Assembly: GCF_004331345.1 (NCBI RefSeq)
Contig: NZ_SJJZ01000001.1
Coordinates: 2,604,001 to 2,668,000 of the forward strand
Source: Kribbella soli
GTDB lineage: Bacteria; Actinomycetota; Actinomycetes; Propionibacteriales; Kribbellaceae
Direction: 5' to 3'
Length of the DNA stretch: 64,000 nt
Made by a program: the position numbers and the translations under genes
Notes under the pieces: generated by a model
The model's input: only the letters and a program-made list of their open reading frames with translations
Database searches by the model: none
What the model was told of the DNA's origin: nothing
Part shown: piece after piece, positions 49,918 through 59,063 of the stretch
Numbering within the stretch: position 1 is the stretch's first letter
Layout of the letters: each line of letters starts with the position of its first letter

Positions 49918-50517
49918 GTGTACGAGGGGGCCGTTCAGGATCTCATCGACGAGCTGGGGCGGTTGCCCGGTGTGGGTCCGAAGTCCGCGCAGCGGATCGC
50001 GTTCCACCTGCTCGCGGCCGACGAGACCGACGTACGGCGGCTCGCGCACGTGCTCGTGCAGGTGAAGGAGCGGGTCAAGTTCTGCGAGATCTGCGGCAAC
50101 GTCTCCGAGGAGACGCAGTGCCGGATCTGCCGGGACCCGCGCCGCGACCTGAGCCTGATCTGTGTGGTCGAGGAGGCCAAGGACGTGGTCGCGATCGAGC
50201 GCACCCGCGAATTCCGCGGCCGGTACCACGTGCTCGGCGGGGCGATCTCGCCGATCGAGGGCATCGGGCCGGACGAGCTGCGGATCAAGGAGCTCATGCA
50301 GCGGCTGGCGAGCGGTGAGGTGACCGAGATCATCCTGGCCACCGATCCGAACCTCGAAGGTGAGGCGACCGCGACCTACTTGAGCCGCCTGCTGCGGCCC
50401 ATGGGGTTGCGCGTCACCCGATTGGCTAGTGGACTTCCAGTAGGCGGTGACCTCGAGTACGCCGACGAGGTGACCCTCGGACGGGCGTTTGAAGGGCGAC
50501 GATCAATCGATGACTGA
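49918..50517 (+). CDS. recR: recombination mediator RecR
   Basis: A 199-aa protein from GTG 49918, one base after the ybaB stop. Helix-hairpin-helix [20 protein letters not shown], zinc finger [16 protein letters not shown], and Toprim domain [20 protein letters not shown] with [17 protein letters not shown]. With RecF/RecO it loads RecA at gaps. It overlaps the next gene by eight bases. Confidence 0.97.
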   Translation: MYEGAVQDLIDELGRLPGVGPKSAQRIAFHLLAADETDVRRLAHVLVQVKERVKFCEICGNVSEETQCRICRDPRRDLSLICVVEEAKDVVAIERTREFRGRYHVLGGAISPIEGIGPDELRIKELMQRLASGEVTEIILATDPNLEGEATATYLSRLLRPMGLRVTRLASGLPVGGDLEYADEVTLGRAFEGRRSIDD

Positions 50518-51154
50518 ACCAACCGATATTGCAGAACGGGCGCTGAGCACGGACTCCGAGGACCTGGAGGAGTTCGCTGAACAGATCGCCGACCAGGTCC
50601 GGAGCTTCCTGATCTCGGTGCGCGACATCGCCGCGCAACCGGACGAGGACGGGGTCGACGAAGGCCTCGCCTCGCTGCCGTACCTGCTGCTCGAGGTGAG
50701 CCAGTTGCTGCTCGCCGGCGGCCGGCTCGGCGCGTTCGAGGACTTCGTGCCGGAGGAGCGCTTCGAGAGCGACGCCGGCCCGGACCCGGACCTGGACGCG
50801 ATGCGGGACCGGCTCGCGGTGCTGTTCGAGGGCCTGGACGAGTACGCGGAGGTCTTCGATCCGTACGCCGCTCCGCCGGAGATCACCGTCAACCGGCTCT
50901 CCGACGACCTCACCGCGATTGCGACCGACCTGGTGCACGGCCTCGCGCACTACGAGGAGGGCCGGGTCATCGAGGCGCTGTGGTGGTGGCAGTTCTCGTA
51001 CGTGTCCACGTGGGGTGCCGCTGCGAGCGCCGTACTGCGGGCCATCCAGTCGCTGATCGCGCACGACCGGCTGGAGCCGGCACACGACCCGGAGACCGAG
51101 GCGACCGACCGTGAGCTCGTCGAGGTCGCCGAAGAGGCAGTCCAGCGCCGCTGA
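50510..51154 (+). CDS. DUF5063 protein
   Basis: A 214-aa acidic protein from ATG 50510, overlapping the recR stop (ATGACTGA). It is mainly helical ([60 protein letters not shown]). DUF5063 genes follow recR in many actinobacteria, which suggests a link to DNA repair or the cell cycle, but no activity is known. Confidence 0.85.
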   Translation: MTEPTDIAERALSTDSEDLEEFAEQIADQVRSFLISVRDIAAQPDEDGVDEGLASLPYLLLEVSQLLLAGGRLGAFEDFVPEERFESDAGPDPDLDAMRDRLAVLFEGLDEYAEVFDPYAAPPEITVNRLSDDLTAIATDLVHGLAHYEEGRVIEALWWWQFSYVSTWGAAASAVLRAIQSLIAHDRLEPAHDPETEATDRELVEVAEEAVQRR

Positions 51155-51158
51155 CGCG

Positions 51159-51806
51159 ATGTCTGTTCTCGAACTGGTCCGGAGGTTGCCCGATCCGGAC
51201 GACGTACGGCGGGTGAGCCGGGCGCTCGCGGTGCTCGATCTGGTGCTGAACGAGGACGCGTCGACCAGGTACTACGAGTTCGACGCGCGCTGGTCGGCGA
51301 CCGAGGAAGCTGCCCTGATGCGGGACGGCTCGGGGAACGAGTACTCGATCGTGTTCTCGCCGGACGGGACGTTCGCGTACGGGTTCGATCACGAGTCGCC
51401 GATGTCGCCGTACGTGAACGAGATGATGCCCTGGCCCGGGCTGGTGGACGGCGTACCCGAGGTGTTCCACGCGCAGCGGGACGACAAGGCGTTCTGGGAT
51501 GAAGCGCCGCGGGCGACGGTGTGTTTCTGGCGCACGACGGACGACACTGCCTGGCGTTGTGGCCCGGTGGAGAACGTCGATGCCGACGGAGCGGACTGGC
51601 TGTTCGAACTGGTCGCGGACGGCCGGCCCGAGGCCTACCTGACCTTCGCCGAGGACTACTACGAACAGGCGCTGGACCTCGACGCCGTCCGGCACGTGTA
51701 CGCGCTGATGCCGCTGACGGAGTACGTCGTCACGTCGCTCAATCGCCAGCGCCGCTTGGCCGATCTCAAGGAAACCATCGCCGAGATCGGTTACCCGCGG
51801 TCCTGA
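51159..51806 (+). CDS. hypothetical protein (215 aa)
   Basis: ATG 51159 is four bases after the DUF5063 stop region, on the same strand. No family is recognised. Sequence highlights are LVLNEDASTRYYEFDARWSA, IVFSPDGTFAYGFDHESPMS and YEQALDLDAVRHVYALMPLT; the acidic, Trp/Tyr-rich composition resembles immunity-type or SMI1-like proteins of polymorphic toxin loci, but no toxin gene is next to it. The function is unknown. Confidence 0.75.
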   Translation: MSVLELVRRLPDPDDVRRVSRALAVLDLVLNEDASTRYYEFDARWSATEEAALMRDGSGNEYSIVFSPDGTFAYGFDHESPMSPYVNEMMPWPGLVDGVPEVFHAQRDDKAFWDEAPRATVCFWRTTDDTAWRCGPVENVDADGADWLFELVADGRPEAYLTFAEDYYEQALDLDAVRHVYALMPLTEYVVTSLNRQRRLADLKETIAEIGYPRS

Positions 51807-51827
51807 GGCGCGTTAGCGTGACGCCTG

Positions 51828-53198
51828 ATGACAACGCATCCGCAGGATCCGGCGGTCGTCGGGCCGTTCGCGATCCAGGGGCGGCTCGGCCGTGGTGCGA
51901 TGGGTGCTGTGTTCCTGGCCCGCTCGCCGGGCGGGCGGCTGGTCGCGGTGAAGGTGGTCCGCGACGAGCTCGCCGGAGACTCGGGATTCCGGGCGCGGTT
52001 CGCGCGCGAGATCGACGCGGCGCGCAGAGTCAATGGTGCGTTCACGGCGCCGGTCGTCGATGCCGATCCGTCCGCGGATCGGCCATGGTTGGCGACCGAG
52101 TATCTACCGGGACCCACGCTGCAGAAGGCGATTGAGACTTCTGGGCCGTTGCCGCCGGATCAGGTGCGGTCGCTGGCGAGCGGGCTGGCCGAGGCGCTGG
52201 CGGCGATCCACGCGAGCGGTCTCGTGCATCGCGATCTCAAACCGTCGAACATCGTGCTGACCGGCAACGGTCCGCGGGTGATCGACTTCGGGATCGCACG
52301 GGCGCTGGAGGAGGCGAGCCTGACCGCGACCGGGATGGTGATCGGTACGCCGGGGTACTTGTCGCCGGAGCAGATCACCGGGACGGGTGTCGGGCCGGCG
52401 AGCGACGTGTTCGCTCTCGGCGCGGTGCTGGTGTTCGCGGCGTCGGGGCGCGGGCCGTACGCAACCGGGAGCCCGGCGTCATTGCTCCATCGGATCGTCA
52501 ACGAGCAACCACACATCCCGTCGCTACCGGAGCCGCTGGGCGACGTCGTACGCCGGTGTCTCGCCCGCGATCCCGCGCAACGGCCGACGCCGGCCGAAGT
52601 CCTGCAACTCCTCGGACCTGCAGCATCCCTGAACCCGCCGACGAGCGTCCTCCCACCACCAACCAAAGTCCTGCCACCGCAAACGACACCGGCGCAGCTC
52701 GTTGAGGCGACGTTCGAGACCAGCCGGACGCGACCAACCGTCTTCGCAGCGAGCAGCACCGTCCTCTGGCTCGCGTTCATCCCCGCGGACCCGCAGGTCA
52801 AAGCGCTCCACCCTGTCCTCTCATCGCTCTCCGCCTTGGTCTCCCTCGCTTTCTTCTGCCTCGCTGTCCGCTACTGGATCCTCGCCCTCAGACCAAAAGT
52901 CGTACTCCGCCTGTCGTCAGCAGGATTGACGGTCAACCGCAGGCGGCGGCAGGCCACCGTCCCGTGGCACGGCGTCACGCGGCTTCGCGTCGGCGGAGAC
53001 ATGAAGCGCCCGTGGCTGGTCGCCTGGCTCGAGCCGCCGTACCAGAACCAGCTCCCGGCCTCCCGTCACCATCACGGCGGGCTGCGCATCTACCCGATAG
53101 CCCACGGCGGATCCCAGAGCCGACGAAGAACCCAGGTGAACGAACTCCGCGCCGCCCTCAACTGGTACGCCGCCCACCTCCACGACAAATCGTTCTAG
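51828..53198 (+). CDS. Ser/Thr protein kinase with C-terminal membrane segment and PH-like region
   Basis: A 456-aa kinase. Kinase domain residues 12-265: glycine loop GRLGRGAMGAVF, Lys in VAVKVV, catalytic loop VHRDLKPSNIVL, metal loop IDFGIA, GTPGYLSPEQ. A Pro/Thr-rich linker (PPTSVLPPPTKVLPPQ) leads to two hydrophobic helices (about 320-375: TVFAASSTVLWLAFIPA, SALVSLAFFCLAVRYWILAL) and a C-terminal beta-rich part (VVLRLSSAGLTVNRRRRQAT) resembling PH-like domains. This is a Pkn-type kinase lacking PASTA repeats. It is convergent with dinB, with a four-base overlap. Confidence 0.87.
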   Translation: MTTHPQDPAVVGPFAIQGRLGRGAMGAVFLARSPGGRLVAVKVVRDELAGDSGFRARFAREIDAARRVNGAFTAPVVDADPSADRPWLATEYLPGPTLQKAIETSGPLPPDQVRSLASGLAEALAAIHASGLVHRDLKPSNIVLTGNGPRVIDFGIARALEEASLTATGMVIGTPGYLSPEQITGTGVGPASDVFALGAVLVFAASGRGPYATGSPASLLHRIVNEQPHIPSLPEPLGDVVRRCLARDPAQRPTPAEVLQLLGPAASLNPPTSVLPPPTKVLPPQTTPAQLVEATFETSRTRPTVFAASSTVLWLAFIPADPQVKALHPVLSSLSALVSLAFFCLAVRYWILALRPKVVLRLSSAGLTVNRRRRQATVPWHGVTRLRVGGDMKRPWLVAWLEPPYQNQLPASRHHHGGLRIYPIAHGGSQSRRRTQVNELRAALNWYAAHLHDKSF

Positions 53199-54397
53199 TC
53201 CGGGAGCATCGGCATCTCCAGGCCCGGCGACTTGCCGAGGAGGATGCCTCGGGTGATGGCGTTCGTGCCGAACTTGTCCTTGACCTGATCGAGAGCGGAG
53301 TCGAGCTCGTTGTTGGCGGCCTTGTCGAAGGGGAGCGCCAGCTGGAGCGCAGCCTCGTTCTCCAGGTTGCCGACGGAGATGCCGATCATGGTGAGGCCCT
53401 GGGCAGTGATCAGCGGATGGGCCGTGCGCAGGAGGGCTCGGGCGGTGACCAGGATCGCGCGCGTCTGATCCGTTGCCTGGGGCAACGTATGGGACCGGGT
53501 GGCGCGGGTGAAGTCGTCGAAGCGCAGCCGGAGTGTCACCGTCCGGCCGGAGCGGCCCGCGGAGCGCATCCGGCGGCTGACGCGGTCGACGAGACCTGCG
53601 AGTACGGCGTCCAGCGTGGCCGGGGACTTCGGCGAACGGCCCAAGGCTCGTTGCGATCCGATCGACCGGCGCCGTCGGCCCACCTCGATCGGACGCGGGT
53701 CCCGGTTGTGCGCGAGGGCGTGCAGATGCCGTCCGGAGGCGCGGCCGAGCATCGCGACCAGCGCCGCCTCGGGCAGCATCGCGACATCGCCCACCTTGGT
53801 CAGCCCGCGGTTCCGCAGCTTCTCCGCCGTCACCTCGCCGACGCCCCACAGTCGTGAAACATCCAACGGATGCAGGAACTCCAGCTCCCGGTCCGGCGCA
53901 ACCTCGAGCAGGCCGTCCGGCTTCGCGACGCCGCTCGCCACCTTCGCCAGGAACTTCGTCCGCGCCACCCCGACGGTGATCGGCAGCCCGACCCGCGACA
54001 GCACCTCCGCACGTAAGCGTCGCGCGATCTCCAGCGGCGTACCGCGGATCTTCCGCAAGCCGGCCACATCGAGGAAGGCCTCGTCGATCGACAGCCCCTC
54101 GACCAGCGGCGTGGTGTCCTCGAACACCTTGAACACCGCTTTGCTGGCCTCGGAGTACGCCGACATCCGCGGCTCGACCACGATCGCGCCCGGGCACCGC
54201 CGCAACGCCTGCCCGCCGTTCATCGCCGTCCGCACGCCGAACGCCTTGGCCTCGTAGCTGCAGGCGAGCACTACGCCGGCACCGACGATCACGGGCCGGC
54301 CGCGCAGGCGTGGGTCATCGCGCTGCTCGACCGACGCGTAGAACGCGTCCAGGTCGGCATGCAGGATGGTCGCCGCCTGCAGTTCGAGCACGAACAT
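53195..54397 (-). CDS. dinB: DNA polymerase IV (Y-family, SOS-regulated)
   Basis: A 400-aa lesion-bypass polymerase from ATG 54397. Catalytic acids: Asp in ILHADLDAFYASVEQRDD and Asp-Glu in LSIDEAFLDVAG. Fingers: VVLACSYEAKAFGVRTAMNG. The HhH motif is SRLWGVGEVTAEKLRNRGL, and the little finger has SIGSQRALGRSPKS. The open frame to 54877 is a shadow. A palindromic LexA box covers the start codon, so it should be induced by DNA damage. The C-terminus lacks an obvious clamp-binding motif beyond QLALPF, which is a plausible beta-clamp site. Confidence 0.94.
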   Translation of the reverse strand: MFVLELQAATILHADLDAFYASVEQRDDPRLRGRPVIVGAGVVLACSYEAKAFGVRTAMNGGQALRRCPGAIVVEPRMSAYSEASKAVFKVFEDTTPLVEGLSIDEAFLDVAGLRKIRGTPLEIARRLRAEVLSRVGLPITVGVARTKFLAKVASGVAKPDGLLEVAPDRELEFLHPLDVSRLWGVGEVTAEKLRNRGLTKVGDVAMLPEAALVAMLGRASGRHLHALAHNRDPRPIEVGRRRRSIGSQRALGRSPKSPATLDAVLAGLVDRVSRRMRSAGRSGRTVTLRLRFDDFTRATRSHTLPQATDQTRAILVTARALLRTAHPLITAQGLTMIGISVGNLENEAALQLALPFDKAANNELDSALDQVKDKFGTNAITRGILLGKSPGLEMPMLPD

Positions 54398-54404
54398 ATG
54401 TTCG
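54391..54404. promoter_or_regulatory. LexA (SOS) box on the dinB start codon
   Basis: CGAAC-ATAT-GTTCG is a perfect palindrome matching the actinobacterial LexA consensus core. It includes the ATG of dinB on the minus strand, like the box at 12313 in the DUF222 gene. Confidence 0.85.
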
Positions 54405-54449
54405 CATAGACCGTGGGCAATTGAGATAGGGAGAATTCCCGACGCGCCG

Positions 54450-54461
54450 GACATCGATGTC
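54450..54461. promoter_or_regulatory. 12-bp palindrome upstream of MFS gene
   Basis: GACATCGATGTC is self-complementary and lies nine bases before the ATG at 54470, in the 72-bp gap between dinB and the MFS gene. Confidence 0.4.
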
Positions 54462-54469
54462 AGGAAAGA

Positions 54470-55690
54470 ATGAGCCTTATGGACCTGACGGCGTACCGCG
54501 ATCTCTGGAAGACCCAAGGCGTGATGGCGCTGCTCGCCTCGGCCTTGATCGCGCGGTTGCCGGTGCTGGCGACGATGGTCCCGCTGGCTTTCCTGGCGAA
54601 GGATGCGGCCGGCAACTTCGGCTGGGCCGGTGTGGTCGCCGGCGCCTACTCCGTCGGTACAGCGGTTGCGAGCGTCGTCTGGTCCCGTATGGCGGACCGT
54701 AGGGGCGCGCGCAGGGTAGTGATCGGCACCGGGATGGCCTGGGGCGTCTGGATGGCAGTACTCGCACTGCTGCCGTACAGCTGGTACCGGCTGCTCCCGA
54801 TCGCGGCCGCGCTGGCTGGTGTGTTCGTCGCGCCCGTCACGTCCGCGCTGCGCGCCAACTGGCCGCGAATCGTGCACGGGTCCCGCCTCCGTGCGGTCTA
54901 CTCACTGGACGCCACAGCACAGGAGCTGCTGTTCGTCTTCGGTCCGATGCTCGGCGCGATCATGGTCAGTTTCGCGAGCCCACGGGCCGGTCTGCTGGCC
55001 TGTGCGGTCACGGCGGCGGCAGCGATCTGGTGGTTCGGTCTGAACCAGCAGTCCGGCGTACCGCACGACGAGGACGCCGGTCCGCGTCCCACTGCCCGGC
55101 AGCTGGTGTTCCATCCGCACCGTACTCCGATCCTGTTCGCCTGGGCGTGTCTGGTGATGGGGTTCGCGTCGATGTCACTCGGCATGGTCGCTGTCGCGGA
55201 CGAGCACGGGAACCGGCTGATCGCCGGCATTCTCGAGACGGTCGCGGCGGTCGGTAGCGTGACCGGCGGTGTGATCAACGGCGCCCTGCCCGGCGGGCGT
55301 ACGTCGGCCGTGTGGCGGCGGATGCTGTTGTTGGCCGGACTGGTCGCCGTCTGCATCTTCGTGACGTCGTCCGTGGTCGCGCTGGCGATCGCGATGTTCG
55401 CCGCCGGCTGCATGATCGCGCCGACGGTCGCCGCCCTCTACGAACGCGTCGGCGCGCTCACCCCGACCTCCGCGCACACCGAGATCTTCGGGTGGACGCA
55501 GAGCGGTGGAATGGTCGGCTCGGCCATCGGGTCCGCCGTCGCCGGCGCGGTGGTCGAGGCGTTCGGTGTTCGCTACGCGTGGGTCCTGACCGCGGGCCTC
55601 ATCGTGCTCGCAACCCTGTCCCTGCTCCGGGTTCCGCCCCATCGGCCGGTCGACACCAGCGCCGTGGACGACGCCGCGGTCGCGGTGTAG
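54470..55690 (+). CDS. MFS transporter
   Basis: A 406-aa, 12-helix transporter. AGGA precedes ATG 54470; ATG 54479 is an alternative. Features: RDLWKTQGVMALLASALIAR, motif A-like SRMADRRGARRVVIGTG, a second-half FGWTQSGGMVGSAIGSAVAG. No substrate can be assigned. Its last 118 bases overlap the convergent RibD-like reductase gene, an unusually long antisense overlap. Confidence 0.85.
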   Translation: MSLMDLTAYRDLWKTQGVMALLASALIARLPVLATMVPLAFLAKDAAGNFGWAGVVAGAYSVGTAVASVVWSRMADRRGARRVVIGTGMAWGVWMAVLALLPYSWYRLLPIAAALAGVFVAPVTSALRANWPRIVHGSRLRAVYSLDATAQELLFVFGPMLGAIMVSFASPRAGLLACAVTAAAAIWWFGLNQQSGVPHDEDAGPRPTARQLVFHPHRTPILFAWACLVMGFASMSLGMVAVADEHGNRLIAGILETVAAVGSVTGGVINGALPGGRTSAVWRRMLLLAGLVAVCIFVTSSVVALAIAMFAAGCMIAPTVAALYERVGALTPTSAHTEIFGWTQSGGMVGSAIGSAVAGAVVEAFGVRYAWVLTAGLIVLATLSLLRVPPHRPVDTSAVDDAAVAV

Positions 55691-56160
55691 CGCACGCGGT
55701 AGTTCGCCTCCAGGACGCCGCCGTCGCGGGCGCACATCGAGATCAGTTGCAGGTGCCGCCGGTCCAGGAGCATGCCGCGACCCGCGGCGACCGGGTGGAT
55801 GAGCAGGGAGATCTCGTCGAGCAGCCGCCATCGCAGCAGTGAGCGGACCAGCGTGAGGCTGCCGATCACGCGTAGGTCGTCACCGGGCACGGCCTTGAGA
55901 GCCGACAGCACCCGACGCGTGTCGCCCTGCAGCATCTCGGTGCTGGGGCGCGCGACCACGGGACGGGAACCGACCACGAGGTTCCGGGTGCGCTCGAGTC
56001 CTTCGACCGCACCGGCGTACCGCTCGAACGTGCGCCGGCCCCACAGCACGGTCCCGCTCTCGGGCATCAGTTGCCCGATCGCCGGTCGCGCCAGCCATTG
56101 CTCCGGCCGCTCGACGATGCCGTCCTCGGACATGCACAACCTGGCCACGATGTTCCGCAT
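55573..56160 (-). CDS. RibD C-terminal/dihydrofolate-reductase-like protein
   Basis: A 195-aa protein. The core (IVARLCMSEDGIVERPEQW, TVLWGRRTFERYAGAVEG, LRVIGSLTLVRSLLRWRLLD, LIHPVAAGRGMLL) is a RibD-like reductase, expected to use NADPH. After the normal end of the fold (LEANYRVRY) about 40 low-complexity basic residues follow, which are encoded entirely antisense to the MFS 3' end. The ArsR gene is 31 bp upstream and probably forms an operon with it. It is a distant paralogue of the gene at 16170. Confidence 0.82.
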   Translation of the reverse strand: MRNIVARLCMSEDGIVERPEQWLARPAIGQLMPESGTVLWGRRTFERYAGAVEGLERTRNLVVGSRPVVARPSTEMLQGDTRRVLSALKAVPGDDLRVIGSLTLVRSLLRWRLLDEISLLIHPVAAGRGMLLDRRHLQLISMCARDGGVLEANYRVRYTATAASSTALVSTGRWGGTRSRDRVASTMRPAVRTHA

Positions 56161-56191
56161 ACCAACTGAGATGCAGGTAACGCCCCGAATG

Positions 56192-56512
56192 TTATGACCG
56201 GCGGCCTCGGTGCAGTTCGGTCTCCAGGGCGTCGAGCCGGTTCGTCCAGAACTTGCGGTACCGGTCCAGCCAGCTGTCGATCTCCCGCAGCGGCTCGGGG
56301 TCGACGGCGTACAGCCGCCGGGTGCCGTCGACGGTCACGGTCGCGAACCCGTTGTCACGCAGCACCCGCAGGTGCTGGGACACGGCCGGCTGGCTGATGC
56401 CGAACTCCGCGCCGATCGTGCCGGCGATACTGCCGGCCGGCAGCTCGCCGTCGGCGAGCAGCTCCAGGATCCGGCGCCGGACCGGGTCGCCGAGAATGTC
56501 GAACGCGTGCAC
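56192..56512 (-). CDS. ArsR-family regulator
   Basis: A 106-aa winged-helix repressor (FDILGDPVRRRILELLADGE, ISQPAVSQHLRVLRDNGFAT, DGTRRLYAVDPEPL). No metal-binding cysteines are seen, as in the SdpR-like subgroup paired with small enzymes. It precedes the RibD-like reductase gene by 31 bp, so it likely controls itself and that gene. Confidence 0.9.
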   Translation of the reverse strand: MHAFDILGDPVRRRILELLADGELPAGSIAGTIGAEFGISQPAVSQHLRVLRDNGFATVTVDGTRRLYAVDPEPLREIDSWLDRYRKFWTNRLDALETELHRGRRS

Positions 56513-56598
56513 CGGTACAGTATTTCAGCGATGACTTATATGGACAAGTACCGCTGACCGGTTGCTGGTCAGCCGGTAGGCAACGGTCAGGTCACGGC

Positions 56599-56604
56599 TA
56601 GAAT
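56599..56604 (+). promoter_or_regulatory. -10 box of the lysC-asd operon
   Basis: TAGAAT lies about 70 bp before the GTG at 56674. No clear -35 is seen, and no leader peptide or riboswitch is recognised in the 5' region. Confidence 0.45.
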
Positions 56605-56673
56605 GAACCGAACGACTACGCCTGGTGCAACGCCGCACGGCGTACCGCAACCAGTGGTTTGAGGAGAAACACT

Positions 56674-57942
56674 GTGGGACGCGTCGTACACAAGTACGGC
56701 GGTTCTTCGGTCGCCGACGCCGATTGCATCAAGCGCGTGGCCCAACGGATCGTCGCGACAAAGAAGGCCGGGAACGACGTCGTGGTGGTCATCTCCGCCA
56801 TGGGCGACACCACCGACGAACTGATGGACCTGGCCCAGCAGGTCTCTCCGCTGCCCCCGCCGCGCGAGCTGGACATGCTGCTCACCTCGGGTGAGCGGAT
56901 CTCCGCCGCGCTGCTGGCGATGGCGATCGCGAACCTGGGGTACGAAGCCCGCAGCTTCACCGGCTCGCAGGCCGGCGTGATCACGACCGCCGCGCACGGC
57001 AACGCGCGCATCATCGACATCACGCCGGGCCGGATCGAGGACGCGCTCGGCGAGGGCCACATCGCGATCGTGGCCGGTTTCCAGGGCGTCGCCCAGGACA
57101 CCAAGGACATCACCACGATGGGCCGCGGCGCCTCCGACACCACCGCGGTCGCGCTGGCCGCCGCGCTGGAGGCCGACTACTGCGAGATCTACACCGACGT
57201 GGACGGCATCTTCACCGCGGACCCGCGGATCGTGCCGGCCGCTCAGCAGATCCCGAAGATCTCCTACGAGGAGATGCTCGAGATGGCTGCCTGCGGCGCC
57301 AAGGTGCTGCACCTGCGCTGCGTCGAGTACGCGCGGCGCTACAACGTCCCCGTCCACGTGCGTTCCTCCTTCTCGCAGAAGGAAGGCACCTGGGTCGTCG
57401 ATGCGAAGGAACTGGATCAGATGGAACAGGCGATCATCTCCGGCGTCGTGCAGGACCGCGGCGAAGCCAAGATCACGGTGGTCGGCGTACCCGACAAGCC
57501 GGGTGAGGCGGCCCGGATCTTCGAGACGGTCGCCGGTGCCGACACCAACATCGACATGATCGTGCAGAACGTGTCGGCGGTCGCCACGAACCGCACCGAC
57601 ATCTCGTTCACGCTGCCCCGCGCCGACGGCGCCCGGGCGATGTCCGCGCTGGCGCGGATGAAGGACGAGGTCGGCTACGAGCAGTTGCTGTACGACGACC
57701 AGATCGGAAAGGTCTCCGTCGTCGGAGTCGGAATGCGCTCACACCCGGGCGTTTCCGCGAAGTTCTTCTCCGCGCTCGCCGATGCCGGCGTGAACATCGA
57801 GATGATCTCCACCTCGGAGATCCGGATCTCGGTGGTCGTGGACGAGAACCTGGTGGATGCTGCCGTGACCGCGGCGCACACCGCATTCGATCTGGACGAC
57901 GAGCACACCTCGGCTGTCGTGTACGGAGGAACGGGACGGTGA
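56674..57942 (+). CDS. lysC: aspartate kinase
   Basis: A 422-aa enzyme that phosphorylates aspartate, opening the lysine, threonine, methionine and diaminopimelate pathways. GTG 56674 has GAGGAGA upstream. The kinase motif is [20 protein letters not shown], followed by TLG-like [18 protein letters not shown] and [15 protein letters not shown]. Two ACT domains lie at about 260-420 ([40 protein letters not shown]). An in-frame ATG at 57421 ([14 protein letters not shown]) matches the internal start that makes the beta subunit in corynebacteria. It overlaps asd. Confidence 0.96.
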   Translation: MGRVVHKYGGSSVADADCIKRVAQRIVATKKAGNDVVVVISAMGDTTDELMDLAQQVSPLPPPRELDMLLTSGERISAALLAMAIANLGYEARSFTGSQAGVITTAAHGNARIIDITPGRIEDALGEGHIAIVAGFQGVAQDTKDITTMGRGASDTTAVALAAALEADYCEIYTDVDGIFTADPRIVPAAQQIPKISYEEMLEMAACGAKVLHLRCVEYARRYNVPVHVRSSFSQKEGTWVVDAKELDQMEQAIISGVVQDRGEAKITVVGVPDKPGEAARIFETVAGADTNIDMIVQNVSAVATNRTDISFTLPRADGARAMSALARMKDEVGYEQLLYDDQIGKVSVVGVGMRSHPGVSAKFFSALADAGVNIEMISTSEIRISVVVDENLVDAAVTAAHTAFDLDDEHTSAVVYGGTGR

Positions 57943-59057
57943 CCCCTGTGAGCGCTGTGGAGAACACGATCGAGGACCGGACAGGTCTGCCTTCCCTGGC
58001 GGTGGTCGGTGCGACCGGCGCCGTCGGGTCGGTGATGCTGACCTTGCTCTCGACCAGGCAGAACGTCTGGGGAGAGATCCGGCTGATCGCCTCCGAGCGC
58101 TCCGCGGGCAAGCGGCTCAAGGTCCGCGGCGAGGAGGTCGAGGTCGTCGCGATCAGCGAGCAGGCCTTCGACGGCATCGACGTGGCGATGTTCGACGTAC
58201 CGGACGAGGTGTCGGCGCACTGGGCGCCGATCGCGGCCTCCAAGGGCGCCGTCGTGGTGGACAACTCCGGCGCGTTCCGGATGGACCCGGACGTGCCGCT
58301 GGTGGTCCCGGAAGTGAACGCCGAGGCGGCCCGGAACCGGCCGAAGGGCATCATCTCCAACCCGAACTGCACGACGCTGTCGATGATCGTCGCGATGGGC
58401 GCGCTGCACCACCGCTACGAGCTCGAGCAGCTCGTGGTGGCGTCGTACCAGGCCGCGTCCGGTGCCGGGCAGTCCGGGATCGACGCGTTGTACGACCAGC
58501 TCACCAAGGTGGCCGGCAACCGCGAGCTGGGAAGCACGCCGGGTGACGTACGGCGCGTGGTCGGCAACGACCTCGGCCCGTTCCCGGCCCCGCTGGCGCT
58601 GAACGTCGTACCGTGGGCCGGCTCGCTCAAGGACGACGGCTGGTCGTCGGAGGAACTGAAGGTCCGCAACGAGTCCCGCAAGATCCTCGGCCTGCCGGAC
58701 CTGAAGGTGTCCGCGACCTGCGTACGGGTCCCGGTCGTCACCACGCACTCGCTGTCGGTGCATGCCCGGTTCGTCCAGGAGGTCGACGCCGACGGCGCCC
58801 GCGAGGTACTGCGGGACGCTCCTGGCGTGCTGCTCTTCGACAACCCGGCCGAGGGCGAGTTCCCGACGCCGGCCGACGTGGTCGGCACCGACCCGACCTG
58901 GGTCGGCCGGGTCCGCAAGTCGCTCGATGACCCGAACGCGCTGGAGCTGTTCGTCTGCGGCGACAACCTCCGCAAGGGCGCCGCGCTGAACACCGCCCAG
59001 ATCGCCGAGGTCGTCGCCAAGGAGTTCATCCCCGCCGCAGACCTGACAACGGCCTGA
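57939..59057 (+). CDS. asd: aspartate-semialdehyde dehydrogenase
   Basis: A 372-aa enzyme that reduces aspartyl phosphate with NADPH, the second step after LysC. The GTG overlaps the lysC stop (GTGA at 57939-57942); GTG 57948 is an alternative. NADP site: [15 protein letters not shown]. Catalytic Cys: [11 protein letters not shown]. Active-site stretch [12 protein letters not shown] and His in [15 protein letters not shown]. The lysC-asd pair is one operon. Confidence 0.96.
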   Translation: MTPVSAVENTIEDRTGLPSLAVVGATGAVGSVMLTLLSTRQNVWGEIRLIASERSAGKRLKVRGEEVEVVAISEQAFDGIDVAMFDVPDEVSAHWAPIAASKGAVVVDNSGAFRMDPDVPLVVPEVNAEAARNRPKGIISNPNCTTLSMIVAMGALHHRYELEQLVVASYQAASGAGQSGIDALYDQLTKVAGNRELGSTPGDVRRVVGNDLGPFPAPLALNVVPWAGSLKDDGWSSEELKVRNESRKILGLPDLKVSATCVRVPVVTTHSLSVHARFVQEVDADGAREVLRDAPGVLLFDNPAEGEFPTPADVVGTDPTWVGRVRKSLDDPNALELFVCGDNLRKGAALNTAQIAEVVAKEFIPAADLTTA

Positions 59058-59063
59058 GCGGGG

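Noticed and set aside
56520..56673. Lysine riboswitch or leader peptide ahead of lysC
   Set aside because: The 5' region is short and shows neither the lysine-box core nor a Lys/Thr/Met-rich leader frame.
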